Notes under the pieces: model-generated
The model's input: the letters and a program-made list of their open reading frames with translations, nothing else
What the model was told of the DNA's origin: nothing
Database searches by the model: none
Translations under genes and position numbers: made by a program
Part shown: positions 36,140-48,208 of the stretch, in pieces
How positions within the stretch are numbered: the stretch's first letter is position 1
Layout: every line of letters begins with the position of its first letter
NCBI GenBank assembly: GCA_024138025.1
Contig: JAMXBD010000237.1
Location: 806,001 to 870,000 of the forward strand
DNA: 64,000 nucleotides
Direction: 5' to 3'
Origin: Combretum micranthum
Taxonomy: Eukaryota > Streptophyta > Magnoliopsida > Myrtales > Combretaceae

Positions 36140-36507
36140 AAGGTTGCCTAAATGAACCATTACTTTTTAATGATATATTAAGTTGCACTAGTGATAATAA
36201 TCGTTGCCTTTGTTGAATAATTAAATGTTGCAGTTTTATATAAATATCATTGCAGTAATTTGATAAATTTTTTATTTTTTTTCTATTAAATCTATTACCA
36301 ATTTTGAATATTGAAACTGTTGATTTAAATTGATACTGTAATAGTTTTATTAAGTTTTGTAATTTGTTGTATTAACCGTTGCCTTATTAAAAGACAATAG
36401 TGATCAAATTCATGGGATATAAAAATGTTGCCTTAAATTAAAGGCAATGTTTTGACGATCAATGGCAATAGTTTGATGTCATGCCAAAAACATAAGATAT
36501 TGTAGTG
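36140..36507. mobile_element. CACTA-like terminus with subterminal TTGCCTT/AAGGCAA repeats
   Basis: The edge reads AAGATATTGTAGTG, in reverse CACTACAATATCTT, a classic plant CACTA end. Inside it, GTTGCCTT, AAGGCAAT and TGGCAATAG words recur in both orientations (36143, 36206, 36380, 36431, 36446, 36463), as in subterminal regions. I did not find a convincing left terminus, so only one end is annotated. Confidence 0.55.
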
Positions 36508-36881
36508 TAATTTTTCCTCTTATATTTTAGTAACTTTTTTCCTTAATATTTCATGTGGGATTATTTTTATTTTTCATCAGCCAACAATATTAGAGACCAA
36601 CTGAATATTATATTGAAACAAAAAGTTTCGTTCTTTTAATATTTTTTTGGACTCGAAATATGCCACAAACGTCTTCTATATTTGGGATGTCTATATTAAA
36701 ATACTAATAGGTTCAACAACATAAAAACAAAAAACAAAAAATTAATAAAACTATCATCAAATTTCTAATTTCACCTTTAGCATGTGGCTATAAACAATGT
36801 CACCATTTCAGATCTTAAAATTAAGGAATCAAAACTGAAACCGTCTTGTACAGTTATGGTCCGGCTCTATAGAACCGGTGA
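36508..36881. other. Spacer, no feature recognised
   Basis: AT-rich, without coding frames of interest. It ends at the TTCAC target duplication (36882-36886) of the adjacent LTR. Confidence 0.5.
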
Positions 36882-38034
36882 TTCACTGTCATGCCCCGAG
36901 GGTACTCTAATAATAATAATCAAGAACCACTCGATTAACATTATTAGATTACCTTCTAGGAATGACATGATTTCCAAAAACAGGATCTTTTAGTTGCTTG
37001 GATGGAATAAACAAACATATATAAGATGTAAATTAGTAAACAACTATTACAACCCACTATATTACAGATCATATGCTTCAGAATTTCTTACAACCTTAAC
37101 GGATGATTCTAATGCACATTACATGCACCATAAGACTACTACAGATATAGATATTCTAATTCTATACTATACTTTAAACTTTTGGCTTCTATTCTCTTAC
37201 CGGGACCATGCTCCTGCTAGTAATGAGCCACGGTCGCAGAGTGAACCTGAAAGGACTGTGGGAGTGTGAGGTAAAACACGAGCTCAGTGAATAACCAGAA
37301 CTTATTACACATAGCATACAAGTTATTTAACAATCATATGAAATGCAGCAATCACACAAATGAACATTACAAGCTTGGATAACCCGGAATCCAAACAGGA
37401 TGAGATTTACGCCCCCATCGGGGTTGAAGGATCACAATCTATGGTCCACCTACCCAGGAGAGACTTAAGCTTTCAGGAAATAACAATCTCAAATTTAGTT
37501 ATCTCTTTATACTTATCATGTTTCATTATTTATTTCCTGTTTAGCTTTAGAACTCCACTAAGTGTTAGTTATTCTCACGTAATACCATAAGCGGCGTCCT
37601 TCGTTTACCATGTAGTTCCTATGGTATTAACAGAACAAAGTAATCTTGCAATTAACTACTAGCCCTCTTGCCTAGATAATTCAAGCCTTACCAGAGATCC
37701 GAGAACTAACACGTAGTAGGCTACCACTTACTCAATGCTTTTTATGCATAGTATGTAATGCATGATTTATTTACATTATGGTACCAGTAGTTTTTAGTCA
37801 ATTTAGGGGTGATCAAGCAATACAGACACTCAACTAGATACTACATACATTATAAAGATACACGCAATTGTGTTATCACTTATTTTAGAGTGACATGGCA
37901 ATCAATGGAATACAATACACAACTTTCCTATTTCAAACAGATCACCAGTTTTCATTATCTTTTCATTTATGGTTCACTACTAGTACAAACACAATCAATG
38001 TAATAAGACTGAGTCACTCACCTGCCCATCCTAT

Positions 38035-38082
38035 TTAATCATAGTAATCTTCAGGTAGGTCCTCCCCAATACCCGAGTCACC
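38035..38082 (-). other. Acidic reading frame, family-B type
   Basis: The minus-strand frame GDSGIGEDLPEDYYD then TAA sits between the acceptor-like TCAATAG|GT and the donor-like GGGCAG|GTGAGTG. The same positions in the LTR at 62759 encode GDFDTIEDLPTDYYD then TAA. Confidence 0.55.
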
Positions 38083-38699
38083 TATTGAAATAAATCATAT
38101 AATTACTAAAATTCCAAATATACAAATTAGTTTTTATGACTTATTTAAGTGTCCTATTGGTCGATTGGGTCTCTGTTTTATTCTTAGCTAATTCTTTCGA
38201 AATAGCTCTAAGTTCTAGATTCTTGTACTCTCAGTTTTCTTTTAAATTACTTAATAAATTTTTCTTATAGAGTATATATATTCCTATACTCATAAATTTG
38301 GATTATTTAAATTTCCATTGTTATCTATTATATACAAATGCTAGTGTATACTTAGTATTTACTAACTCATAGTTTATACATATACTTGTTTTACTAAGAA
38401 AACATATCTACTAATAAAAGAATTTATTAACTTTATTATAACTATTTTCGAAATTAATTTTCTAAAGAAAATTTCTTTTTAGATGAATAATATTTAAACA
38501 CCCTCTATTTAATAAAGTCATAAAATAATTTTATTTTTAAATTTAAATAAATAAATAAATACATAAAAAATTTTGGATTTAATACTATTATATTATAATA
38601 TTACTATTACTATTCAGAAAATAATTAAATGCAGGAAAAATAGTAAACATTCTAAAGTTATTTAAATAATTAATTATTATGTATACTTAATTTCGTTTT

Positions 38700-38960
38700 T
38701 CTTTTCTTCTGGCCGAGGGGTGCACGGGGTTGAGTACGCTCGTACAAAGTGCTTGCTAAGGGGTGTACAGGTTTAAGCACGCCCATACAACGAGCTGGCT
38801 GAGGGGTATACGGGCTTTGCACGCCCGTACACGTTGTTAACCAAGGGTCTATGGTTCATGTACGCCCGTACATGAAGCCTGGGCTCATCGGGAAGTACTG
38901 TTCATCGTCTTCTCCGATGAGTCATGGCCATTTCCGATGAATCCCGACGTTACCACTTCG
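38700..38960. repeat. GC-rich minisatellite block in the family-B LTR
   Basis: Four imperfect ~45-bp units contain GAGGGGTGTACGGG and GCACGCCCGTACA variants, much more GC-rich than the surrounding AT-rich LTR. Other LTRs have a block in a comparable place made of different words (CCGCCGGCGTA or AATCGTG). Confidence 0.75.
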
Positions 38961-40543
38961 GGATTTTTGATCCAAAAAACTTCTAATAACCTAATAAACC
39001 TAAATATCCAAGAATCATAAAATAAAAACAACATGCTATCCATGATTTCGAATCATCAAGCTCGGCTAGGGTTTAGGAAAAATACCTTCGTTGTAGCTTC
39101 TCAGTGGAATCCGAAGCTCCTAATTGTTTTGGTTAGCTTCCTAAGATGTTTATAATCAATCTCAATCCATAAAACTAGAAGAAAACTTGCGGAATGAAAA
39201 TCACTTACCTTAAGCTCGTTTTTTAACGTTTTTCCAGATTTTTGTTCAAATTCTTGAACTGGGTTTGTCCAAGCGTTTTAAAATCGGTTCTTGGGTTGGT
39301 TCTACTTCTAATGAGATGTAAATGAGTTCTGGAAAGTTTGGAGGAATTTGAAGTTCGTTTGTTTAGCCATCGAGTTTGTTTGTATATATATATATATATA
39401 TAAGGTAGTGTAGTTTCCGCTCGCGTTGCTCCCTCAATTCCGAAACAAATTGCTCTGGCTTTGCTCATTTCACTCTTTGTTGATTATCATAAATATAGGG
39501 GATGATTTGGCTTATTTGCATTGGTTGCATTTAGATTTTATATTGACTTTAGCCTTGCTTTGTTGAAGGATTTCCGGCTCACAAATTTTAAGAACATCCC
39601 AGCCCTTCACACCAAGTGGAACGTTTCCAGCAGGCTAAAATTATGTATTATATATATATTATATAATAGTTAAATATTATTTATTAGGTTTTCGGGTAGT
39701 TTAATACATTATTAGGGTATATTTTAGCTTATGTATGTAAATATATATACAAAGGTCTTTAATGAATCCTATGAAGTTTTTAGTTTAACAAAAGTACAAA
39801 TTTAAACTTAATAATACGTATCTAATTGTTTAAGAAAAAATTTATCCTACGTGATTTGAGTTTTAAAAGCTTTTCGGGTCAATTTTCGTTTAGGCTCTAA
39901 GGGCTTTAGAAAACCCTAATTTGATCATTGGTATGATTCAATTCTATATTGAGGTCTAGATCTCAAGTTATACATCAGTTTATGTTTTTATTGGGTATTT
40001 ATAATCCTAACCGTTTATCTTGAATCACAATTTCCTAACTAAAACCCTATTGAGTCATTTACGTACTTACTACTAATATATAGGCTATACTAGTTATATA
40101 TTTTAGATTTAGATACTCACTATGAAATCTTATCGAAGTAGTTTATTACTAACTAAAACTCTCAAATTTTAGGGTTCCAATCTAATATAGGTTCATTACT
40201 ATACCTTGTTTTAATTCCCGATCTCTATCGAATACTAAGGTAATCACTTAATAATTCATATTTAGGTTTTCCTATATTCTATCTGTTTGACAAAGATTCG
40301 GGTTTAGGATTGGAAGTTTCCTTTGATCATAACCTGAATTATTAACTCGGAATACTAAATCTTGTTTTTGGAAACAATTGGGTCAAAGAAGTCCTTTTAT
40401 AAAGTCTATGAGTTCCAAACCGATCAAATTTAAAGTATCTATCTAATTAGAGTTTCTAATTAATTCTTAAGGTTACTAATTAACCCATAATTTCTAATCT
40501 AGAGTTGTATCATATGATGGAAGTATTCGGGGTTTATATTCAC

Positions 40544-41390
40544 GGTTTTGGTTTTGAAGCTAAGGAATCACTATTTTTTAAAGTAAAAATTTAATAAAGC
40601 AAATAAAGGAATTTTAGTTTCTATAATATAAATAAACTCAAACTAATAATTGAGTCTAAGAGTGTTAAAATACTTAACCATTTTTGAAAAAAAAAAGTTT
40701 CTGATGCCCATTTATTCATATGCAAACACATTCAATATTAATTATAACTCATAATGTGAGATAACAAAATATTCTAAAGATAAAAAGAAAATTACAATAT
40801 ACAAAAAAAAAAAAAAATCTCACATTACTAAGAAAAGAGGTTTTGCTTTTTAGAAGTTTATATAAATCAAATTATATATGGTTTTAAGTTATATTTATTT
40901 GATATCTTATTAATAACAACATATTAAATATTATGAATAAGTAATAAGTTTTAATATTGATATATAATATTTAAACAATAATAATTTTATTTAATATTAA
41001 TTTATTTTTTTAAAGAAGTTTCTAATTTTTTTTTTTCAATGAAATCGGCAGAATCCATTGATTCTACTTAGTTTTAAGTCAAATAAGCATATAAGAACTA
41101 AAAAGTCGGCATTTTCCTGACCAATTGTAGAACCAACTAATCAGTCTGGTTGGCACTTTGGGTCTAGTTTCTCCTTCATAACCAAACCACAAACATAGAC
41201 ATGTGGTTTCTATTTTCTCCCCGCAAGAAACCTTAGCACGTTGGATCTGTAGCATGCCAATGAGAAAAATCATCCATCTAATCAATTGACGGTGGACGAT
41301 GGGGCCGGATTAAAGGAAGCCTCATCTCTCATTGAGTGATTATGAAAAATCGCACATTTTTCATATCTTCTTATTCCGTGTTTACTTGCC
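40544..41390. other. Upstream flank of the terpene synthase gene
   Basis: AT-rich spacer with A- and T-runs and no coding frame. A TTGACGG W-box-like core lies near 41285. Nothing else is recognised. Confidence 0.4.
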
Positions 41391-41407
41391 GACACATCCG
41401 TGTGCCT

Positions 41408-41420
41408 CTTCTATATATTC
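41408..41420 (+). promoter_or_regulatory. Possible TATA box of the terpene synthase gene
   Basis: CTTCTATATATTC lies about 85 bp upstream of the ATG at 41500, a usual distance for a TATA element plus short leader. Assignment is by position and composition only. Confidence 0.35.
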
Positions 41421-41499
41421 TTGCATGCTCAGAGCCAAGAGTCAACCTTGCATATTCCAAATTCACCAACTAATACAAACTACTAGGGAAAAAAAAAGA

Positions 41500-41637
41500 A
41501 TGTCTGTAGTTTCTATTGTTCCTTCTATCAGTGAAGAATTAATGGCCAAAAAAGTGGTTAAACGCCAATCGGCAAATTTCCAACCGAGCATCTGGGGGGA
41601 CTATTTCCTCAAGTATGCCCCAGATGAGGAGCTTATG
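41500..41637 (+). CDS. Terpene synthase exon 1
   Basis: 46 codons beginning MSVVSIVPSI and ending DEELM before GT at 41638. It contains the N-terminal RQSANFQPSIWGDYF motif. The ATG at 41500 is chosen because this start gives the usual ~20 residues before that motif. An in-frame ATG at 41332 would add 56 residues overlapping the presumed promoter. Confidence 0.88.
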
Positions 41638-42049
41638 GTACGACCATTTTATAAAATTGGTGTGTTTGTATGGCTAGAAAAGGGTCTTCTAAACCTTCTT
41701 GTTTTTGCCTATGTATTATAATTGAAATTTTTGAATTGTTAAATACCATTCTTTTACAAAAATTTATTTTAACAAGTTCAAGTTGCTGTCATGAGCAGCA
41801 AGAAAATGACTCCTTCATTTAAAAACATAAATCACATCTTTCACTCTCCATTGAAACCACCAATACCATGCCAATTATCAGCTGCCACTTAGATCTCTCA
41901 TGGATACTTACTACCAAAAGTCACTAATTGTTTTAACTTCTTCAGATTAATACAATTTTTAAATTTTGACTATAACAAATATTAAAAAAGAAAAAAAAGT
42001 CCAAAATTATTTTTGATGAAACAAACAAATCTTGAGTTTTATATTATAT

Positions 42050-42560
42050 TTACGGCTGTAAACGAGCCAAGTTGAGCCAAGTCGAGCGAGCAGAGCTTTT
42101 AAAGGCTTGGGTTTAGCTTGTTTAAAATTTATTGAGCTCGAGCTGAGCTTTTTATCGAGCTTCAAACTAGGCTTAAGTTTGGCTCATTTAGCTAAACAAG
42201 CTTTTGTTCGAGCTTTAACTTTATTTGTTTATGAAACGAGCTCAAGCTGGAGCTGAGCTTAGTTTTTTATCAAGTCTACTGAGTTTTTAATAAACCTAAA
42301 ATTTAAGCTCAAGCTCCACTTCTTTAAAAAACCCATTTTTCATTTTTTTCAAACTTAAAATATAATATATATAAGTGTTACTATAAGTATATAAATATTT
42401 AATTGAAAATAATTTTTGTTGTTTTTATTATGTAGTTATAATATATATTATGCATAAGAAATTTACAAATCTGCTAATGAACTTATCAAACGATCTTTTA
42501 AATAAGATTACGTGTAAGCTTGCTCATGAGCTGGCTTGTGAGTCTAAATTAAAGCTTTTA
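42050..42560. repeat. GAGC-rich repeat in intron 1 of the terpene synthase gene
   Basis: The left edge GGCTGTAAACGAGCC is followed by many GAGCTCGAGC-like words. It resembles the element at 10861-11897 and explains part of the unusual 2-kb length of this intron. Boundaries are approximate. Confidence 0.5.
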
Positions 42561-43679
42561 AACGAACTTAACTTTAGGCACTTCTTTTGATAAGTTAAAA
42601 TAGGTACCATATTTAGCAATTTCAAACATTAAGTGTAAGATTTGATAAGTATTAATTAATATAAATATGATATATAGTAATGTCCAATTTAGACGTAATA
42701 ATGGGGGGGGAAGGAAATTATGATTTACCTCCTTCGATGTACACCTTTTATTGCATATTACGTTGCTATCTATACATTGATTTACTTTTTCTTTCAAAAC
42801 ATTTCTTTCGGACATATAGCAGGAGTTTTTTTTTTTTTTTATTTAAATGAGTACATATATATTTATAACTAATAGAACATTTAGGCCTAGTTGGATTCTT
42901 TGATTTTTTTTATTTGTATTTGATCTGCATCTATATTTTACTTATATGTTATTTGTATCTGGATTGTTTAATATGTTTTATAAGTAAAATATCTGTTTTG
43001 ATCTGTTTTAACAAATAATCTGTTTAAAATAATTAAAATAAGATATTAAAAGGACCCGAAAGTGACAAACCATATAGACTCTTGCATGCAAATTGGACGT
43101 TTCAAAGCGCAATCCGAGACCAAACTAAAATATAATATTTCTTTTTAGTATCGGATAAAATTCCACCCAGTCAATTTGGGAAGATATAACTCTTCCTTGC
43201 TTTCGGCTGAAAGACTCATAATGTCATTCCGGAAAACACATCTACGTGGCTTGAGGCTTCTAATCGACGGACAATTTTTCTTGACCACTAGATTTTATAT
43301 ATATATATATATATTATATATATGTACATACAATAGCAAAAATATGGCAGCAACAAGTGTTTTGCGTGTAAGACAGGGCTTGCATCTTCATATGCAAGTG
43401 TAACGAATATTGTTTTATAGTAAACCTAAAAGTATCTGTGATGGTTCCGGACAAGTTTGTCTTTGTCACAATTTTCCTTTTCTTTTTAAATAAAAAAAAA
43501 CGAACTTAATTCATTTCACTAAGTGAATAATATATTCGTACAAATCCAATTTGGCATCCAACTTTTATCACACTATATATATATATATATTTGTATGTAT
43601 TACACTCTAGTATTAATTCAATAATCTTTTATTATTGGTCCCTTATGTCCCTTGTTGCCTCATTCAAAATGTGGACCAG

Positions 43680-43944
43680 GTGAAAGAGCAAGAAAAGATC
43701 AAAACGCTGGAGGTAGAGTTGAGAAAGATGTTTGCGGTTGCTGTTGACAAATTTGCACTATTGGATTTGATTGATCAAGTTCAAAGGTTGGGTATTGCTT
43801 ATAAATTCGAAAAGGAGATCGAATTCGGGTTAAAACAAGTATATAAAAGCTTTTTAGACCGTCAAGATCACGACAATGAGGACCTTTATATTGTCTCTCT
43901 TCAATTTCGGTTATTACGACAACAAGGCTATAAGATCTCACCTG
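43680..43944 (+). CDS. Terpene synthase exon 2
   Basis: Starts VKEQEKIKTLEVELRKM after AG at 43679 and ends ISP plus one base. It contains LIDQVQRLGIAYKFE and LQFRLLRQQGYK, conserved in the alpha-helical N-terminal domain of the family. Confidence 0.92.
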
Positions 43945-44785
43945 GTAAGACTAATGAAGCCATAATTTGACAAAATAAGGAAATATAATATTACTAGCTT
44001 TCTTACTGTCTTTTAAATGTTTATAATCTTCAACTAACAAATGATTACTATAACATTTGAACTTAATAAGGAATGTTTAGTTTTGTACTTCTCTTGATGG
44101 CAGATATCATGAACCCTAAAGAGTAAGTAAACAATTTATCATGATATAATGACAATATTTTTGCAATTTATCCTAAAGTTTATGTTTACTCAGTAAAAAA
44201 ATAAAATAAAATAACAATACTAACAATACAAAATCCATGAAAGTACTAAATAATAATTGATAAAAAACATAATACCAAAAAAAAAAAATCAAACAATTTC
44301 AACTCAAACACATTAGCTCTTTTTTAATAGACAAATGGGTAAGACCTTAAGCTTAAGCATATATTAAGTTAAAAATATCATACTTTATATGATCCATTTT
44401 ATTAATTAAAAACTTTAATAGGGTAAGTACATAATAATGTGGACACATACTTTTCATATTTTAGACTACAAGTTATAAGGTGTGTATAGAGTATGAAATT
44501 GCTAGATCCTATATCTTTTCTATGGTAATAGATTCTAAAATATGGAATTGGAACCACTTTGACCTCAATACCCATCCATAACGTCCTTAATTGCATAAAG
44601 GAGAGTAGGTTTTAGATTTTGATATGACTATATAATTGTCCATAGTTGGGATCATGAGCAAACAATATGCTAAGATACGTGAGATGACCAGCCATGGATG
44701 GGATAACATCGTGGTGGTTGTCCCTTGAAGGCCTTTTTTTTGGGTTTATTCAATTTATTGCATTATTTAATTAAGCATATTTGAT

Positions 44786-44890
44786 AAGAAGAATTTCTAA
44801 ATTAATTGATGTGGGCAAATGAAGAGAATTTCTAAATTGATTGATGTAGGCAAATCAAGAGAATTTCTAAACGGATTGATGTGGGCGAAC
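44786..44890. repeat. 35-bp tandem repeat, 3 copies, in intron 2
   Basis: GAATTTCTAA...GATTGATGTGGGC units begin at 44791, 44826 and 44861 with a few differences. Confidence 0.9.
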
Positions 44891-45458
44891 CAAGAGATTA
44901 GGGATATAAGCTATTAGCATAATATTCATGGAGTTAATGGAATGGAATGTTTAGACAATTGGCAAACATTGGATGCATCAATATAGTTGGTTTGCAAAAT
45001 AAAATAAGATGATAATAGAATTGCCATTCCCAAAGTACATAATAAAGCAATAACAACCGTAAGTTTATTTCCTTTGAGATTTCAAAAGTAATGAGGAGAT
45101 GGGTTCAAAAGACCAAATAATGGCTATTCCTTTAGTCCAGTAAAGCAATTATAATTTTTAAATTTGCAAATAGGATAGAAATAGTTGTTTCGCTAACTAT
45201 ACTCATTAATAGGCTCAAATGGATGGAGATAATTATTCTATTTACTACGAATCTATCAAACACACTATTTTAAGAAGGATCGTGTCAAAAAATGTAGCTA
45301 GACATTGTGGTTAAGTCACACATTACATGAAAATGTAAGCATAAAATTGGGAAATTACATTATTTGCATTTTTACAAATATATGGTGAAACTTGTTAACA
45401 TTATTCAAATAAGAAGGCATGAATAAGAAAACATTTTTCTTTTATTTGAGTGTTGCAG

Positions 45459-45833
45459 ATGTCTTCAACAAGTTTACAAATGATAAAGGAAAGTTTGATG
45501 ATACCCTTATCACAGACATCAAAGGATCGTTGAACTTGTACGAGGCTAGCCATTTCAGAATTCATGGTGAATATATTTAGATGAAGCATTATCCTTCACA
45601 ATGACTCATCTGAAGTCCATTGACAAGCAACAAATCAGTTCTTATCTTCAAAAGCATGTTAAACACGCTTTGAACCAAAGTTTACGACGTGGATTAACCA
45701 GAATTGAGGCAAGGCATTACATGAGTATATATCAAGAAGATCCTTCACATAATGAAGTAATCTTATCCTTAGCAAAGTTAGATTTCAACTTCCTACAAAA
45801 GAACCACCAAAAGGAACTTAGTCACATCACAAG
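45459..45833 (+). CDS. Terpene synthase exon 3 (carries the frameshift)
   Basis: 375 bases, one short of the length needed to keep phase. It reads DVFNKFTNDKGKF to LYEASHFRIHGEYI and then TAG (45578-45580). One base further on the frame resumes with THLKSIDKQQISSYLQKHVK and LARLDF-like helices to LSHIT. The lost base lies in the T-run at about 45573-45578. Confidence 0.9.
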
Positions 45834-46533
45834 GTAAAAAGTTACAACTGGTGGACATATAAGGAATACGAATCCTTGTAGCTTTTTATTATTTTTTAAA
45901 AAAGATTTCCTCAATTTACAAATTAAAGTTGAAATTTCTTGGGTTCATCAAAGGCCCTCTAACATTATTTTGATCCCATGTTCTTTGATGAATCTCAAGC
46001 ATTGATTTCATGTGACAATGTTAAGATGGTAAATTAATGAAACTTAGGAAAAGGTATATGAAAAGTATTCGATTCTACATATAAGATGTACAGATTATGT
46101 AGTATTTAGGTAGAGAAAATCGGTAGTTCTAATAGTGCTTAATCCTTTCACAAGCTATTAACCTCTAGTTTTTCAAGGTGATTAGTATGCCTAGGAAATG
46201 GCTCTTTACAAAATATATATTATCTTGGTAGAGGGAGTAGTACTTCCATTTCCCCTTGAAGTTAATCATTAGTAAGTTACGGTAAGTGTTTTTAATAGTT
46301 TTTTTCTTTAAATAAATACATTAAGTAATTCAAAGGCATTTTAGTTTTTCTTTTTATTAGCCATGACGTTCCCATAGCTACGTTCCCATAACTTCGAACT
46401 TAACAATAAAATTCATTTTTATTGTTATAACCATTTTTGGGACTAACTATCTTTGCAAATGAAACCTTACATAATTACTTATTAATGAGATGACATGACT
46501 GAGTTTCTTTCATATTATTTATTTATGTTTTAG

Positions 46534-46752
46534 GTGGTGGAAGGATTTAGACTTTACAAGAAAGTTACCATTTGCGAGAGATAGAATTGTTGAGTGCTAC
46601 TTTTGGATATTGGGTGTATACTTCGAGCCACAATATTCTATGGCAAGAGAAATACTCACAAAGGTCATTTATATGACTTCAATCATTGATGACATTTATG
46701 ATGTCTATGGAACAATTGAAGAATTAGAACTCTTTGCATATGCGGTTGAAAG
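46534..46752 (+). CDS. Terpene synthase exon 4
   Basis: 219 bases, the canonical size. It encodes [20 protein letters not shown] and the [16 protein letters not shown] segment, that is, the diphosphate-binding RDR and the first metal-binding motif. Confidence 0.95.
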
Positions 46753-46874
46753 GTTAATTTCTTTATTGTATACTTATGTACTTTGGATATAAGTTCTCTT
46801 AATAAAAGATTAATAGGTTAAGTGTTGGCAATTTATCACATAACTAACAGACTCTTTTTAATCTATTTATGTAG

Positions 46875-47013
46875 TTGGGATGTCAAGTTAATAGGAAATT
46901 TGCCAGAATACATGCAATTTTTTTATAAGGCACTTTTAGATGTTTATGATGAAATTGGCCAAAAGTTGGATGAACAAGGAAAATCACATCGTCTTTACTA
47001 TGCAAAAGAAGCG
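46875..47013 (+). CDS. Terpene synthase exon 5
   Basis: 139 bases, the canonical size. It encodes WDVKLIGNLPEYMQFFYKAL and ends YYAKEA at a GTACGT donor. Confidence 0.94.
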
Positions 47014-47123
47014 GTACGTACAATTCTTGTCCACATTGATCCTATTAAAGCATAGTGGCTTTAGATGATTCTAGTTGGAATAATGGAATATGTTGGGGAA
47101 TTCTTTTTCTTATGTCTTATTAG

Positions 47124-47366
47124 ATGAAAATTCAAGTGAGGGCTTACTACCTTGAAGCTAAATGGTTGCATTACATACCTACAATGGAGGAGTACATGCC
47201 CATTGCTTTGGTGACTTCTGGGTATGCATTGCTAGCTATCACATCTTTTGTTGGAATGGGGGATGTTGCTACTATAGATGTTTTTGAATGGGCATTGAAA
47301 GACCCCAAAATTATCAAGGCATCAGCAATTGTTTGTAGACTCATGGATGATATTGTCTCTCGTAAG
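47124..47366 (+). CDS. Terpene synthase exon 6
   Basis: 243 bases, two codons shorter than the usual 249 (missing in AKWLH-YIPTMEEYM, where the family has an extra EG). It encodes VRAYYLEAKW and CRLMDDIVSRK, the start of the second metal-binding motif. Confidence 0.94.
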
Positions 47367-47549
47367 GTAATAAACACTCTAAGGTGCATTCTTTCAATTG
47401 CAATGTTTGGTTATTGTGCATTGTTTGAACATATGATTATAAAGATGCAACCATTTGGTTGTATATATCGAGACTTGTGAAATTGACTTCATAAAATAAT
47501 ATCACCGAAGACAATTGTATAATATATCATGGAAGGTTAAAGAAACCAT

Positions 47550-47555
47550 TATACA

Positions 47556-47592
<37 letters not shown>
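47550..47592. repeat. ACAT microsatellite in intron 6
   Basis: Eight ACAT units running into ATATATAT. A likely polymorphic marker. Confidence 0.95.
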
Positions 47593-48208
47593 CAATGAAA
47601 ATTACAAGTAATCCTAAACTTTTTTATAAATGTAAATATATCTCCTAAACTTCTAGTATTATGTATCAGCTTCATAAATTTTGACTAATTGGTTATATAA
47701 TGGACAATTTGCCATTTAAGCCAAAAAAATGCATCGATGTCAAAGTTTAGGAGAGTTTTAAAACATGTTTTAAAATTTTGAGGAAGTAATCCTCAATCAA
47801 TGTTTAGGGGGATTATTTCGAAACTTTTAGGACAATATTATAATTTATCAAATAAGAGTGGATAGATACATGGCAAAGTTAAAATAGAAATTTCAATGTT
47901 TAGATACATTAGAGAGAGGATCAATGTTATCAAAAGTTGTGCAAAAGGGGATTTCCATTACATGTTCATATGGTACTTTAAATGTTAAAAATGGAAGCTA
48001 ATATGACACATAAAATAGGTCGATAACAATGTCACGATTATATTCATTCTCTTTACCACTTTTGAATTTTGAGTTCATTTATCTATTTTCTATACTATAT
48101 AAACTCTTTTATACTCTATTTTACCTTTAAGCAAAATGTTTATCCTCCAGTATGTAATATTTGTATTGTAACTTCATTGTTTGTAATGAAGATTTCTTTC
48201 CTTTCCAG

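Larger units (their letters stand above)
36887..40538 (-). mobile_element. Solo LTR, family B, with perfect target duplication
   Basis: The plus-strand edges are TGTCATGCCCCGAGG and CGGGGTTTATA (a mutated TTTACA), flanked by TTCAC at 36882-36886 and 40539-40543, length 3652 bp. No internal retroelement genes, so it is a solo LTR. In element order it has a TATATA promoter-like stretch (about 39400-39380), a leader ending at a consensus donor AAG|GTAAGTG (39209/39208), a GC-rich repeat block (38960-38700), an acidic frame (38082-38035) and the donor-like GCAG|GTGAGTG after it. Family-B copies recur at 22950, 50017, 57010 and 62759. Confidence 0.88.

Noticed and set aside
34425..36507. CACTAA at 34425 as the left end of the CACTA-like element ending at 36507
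   Set aside because: The termini do not match beyond five bases and the flanking triplets differ (TTA versus TAA).
41332..41499. Upstream in-frame ATG giving the terpene synthase a 56-residue extension
   Set aside because: The extension overlaps the presumed TATA box, does not look like a transit peptide, and the family normally starts about 20 residues before the RxxxxFxPSIW motif.
43699..43941. 80-codon minus-strand frame
   Set aside because: It is the antisense shadow of terpene synthase exon 2.
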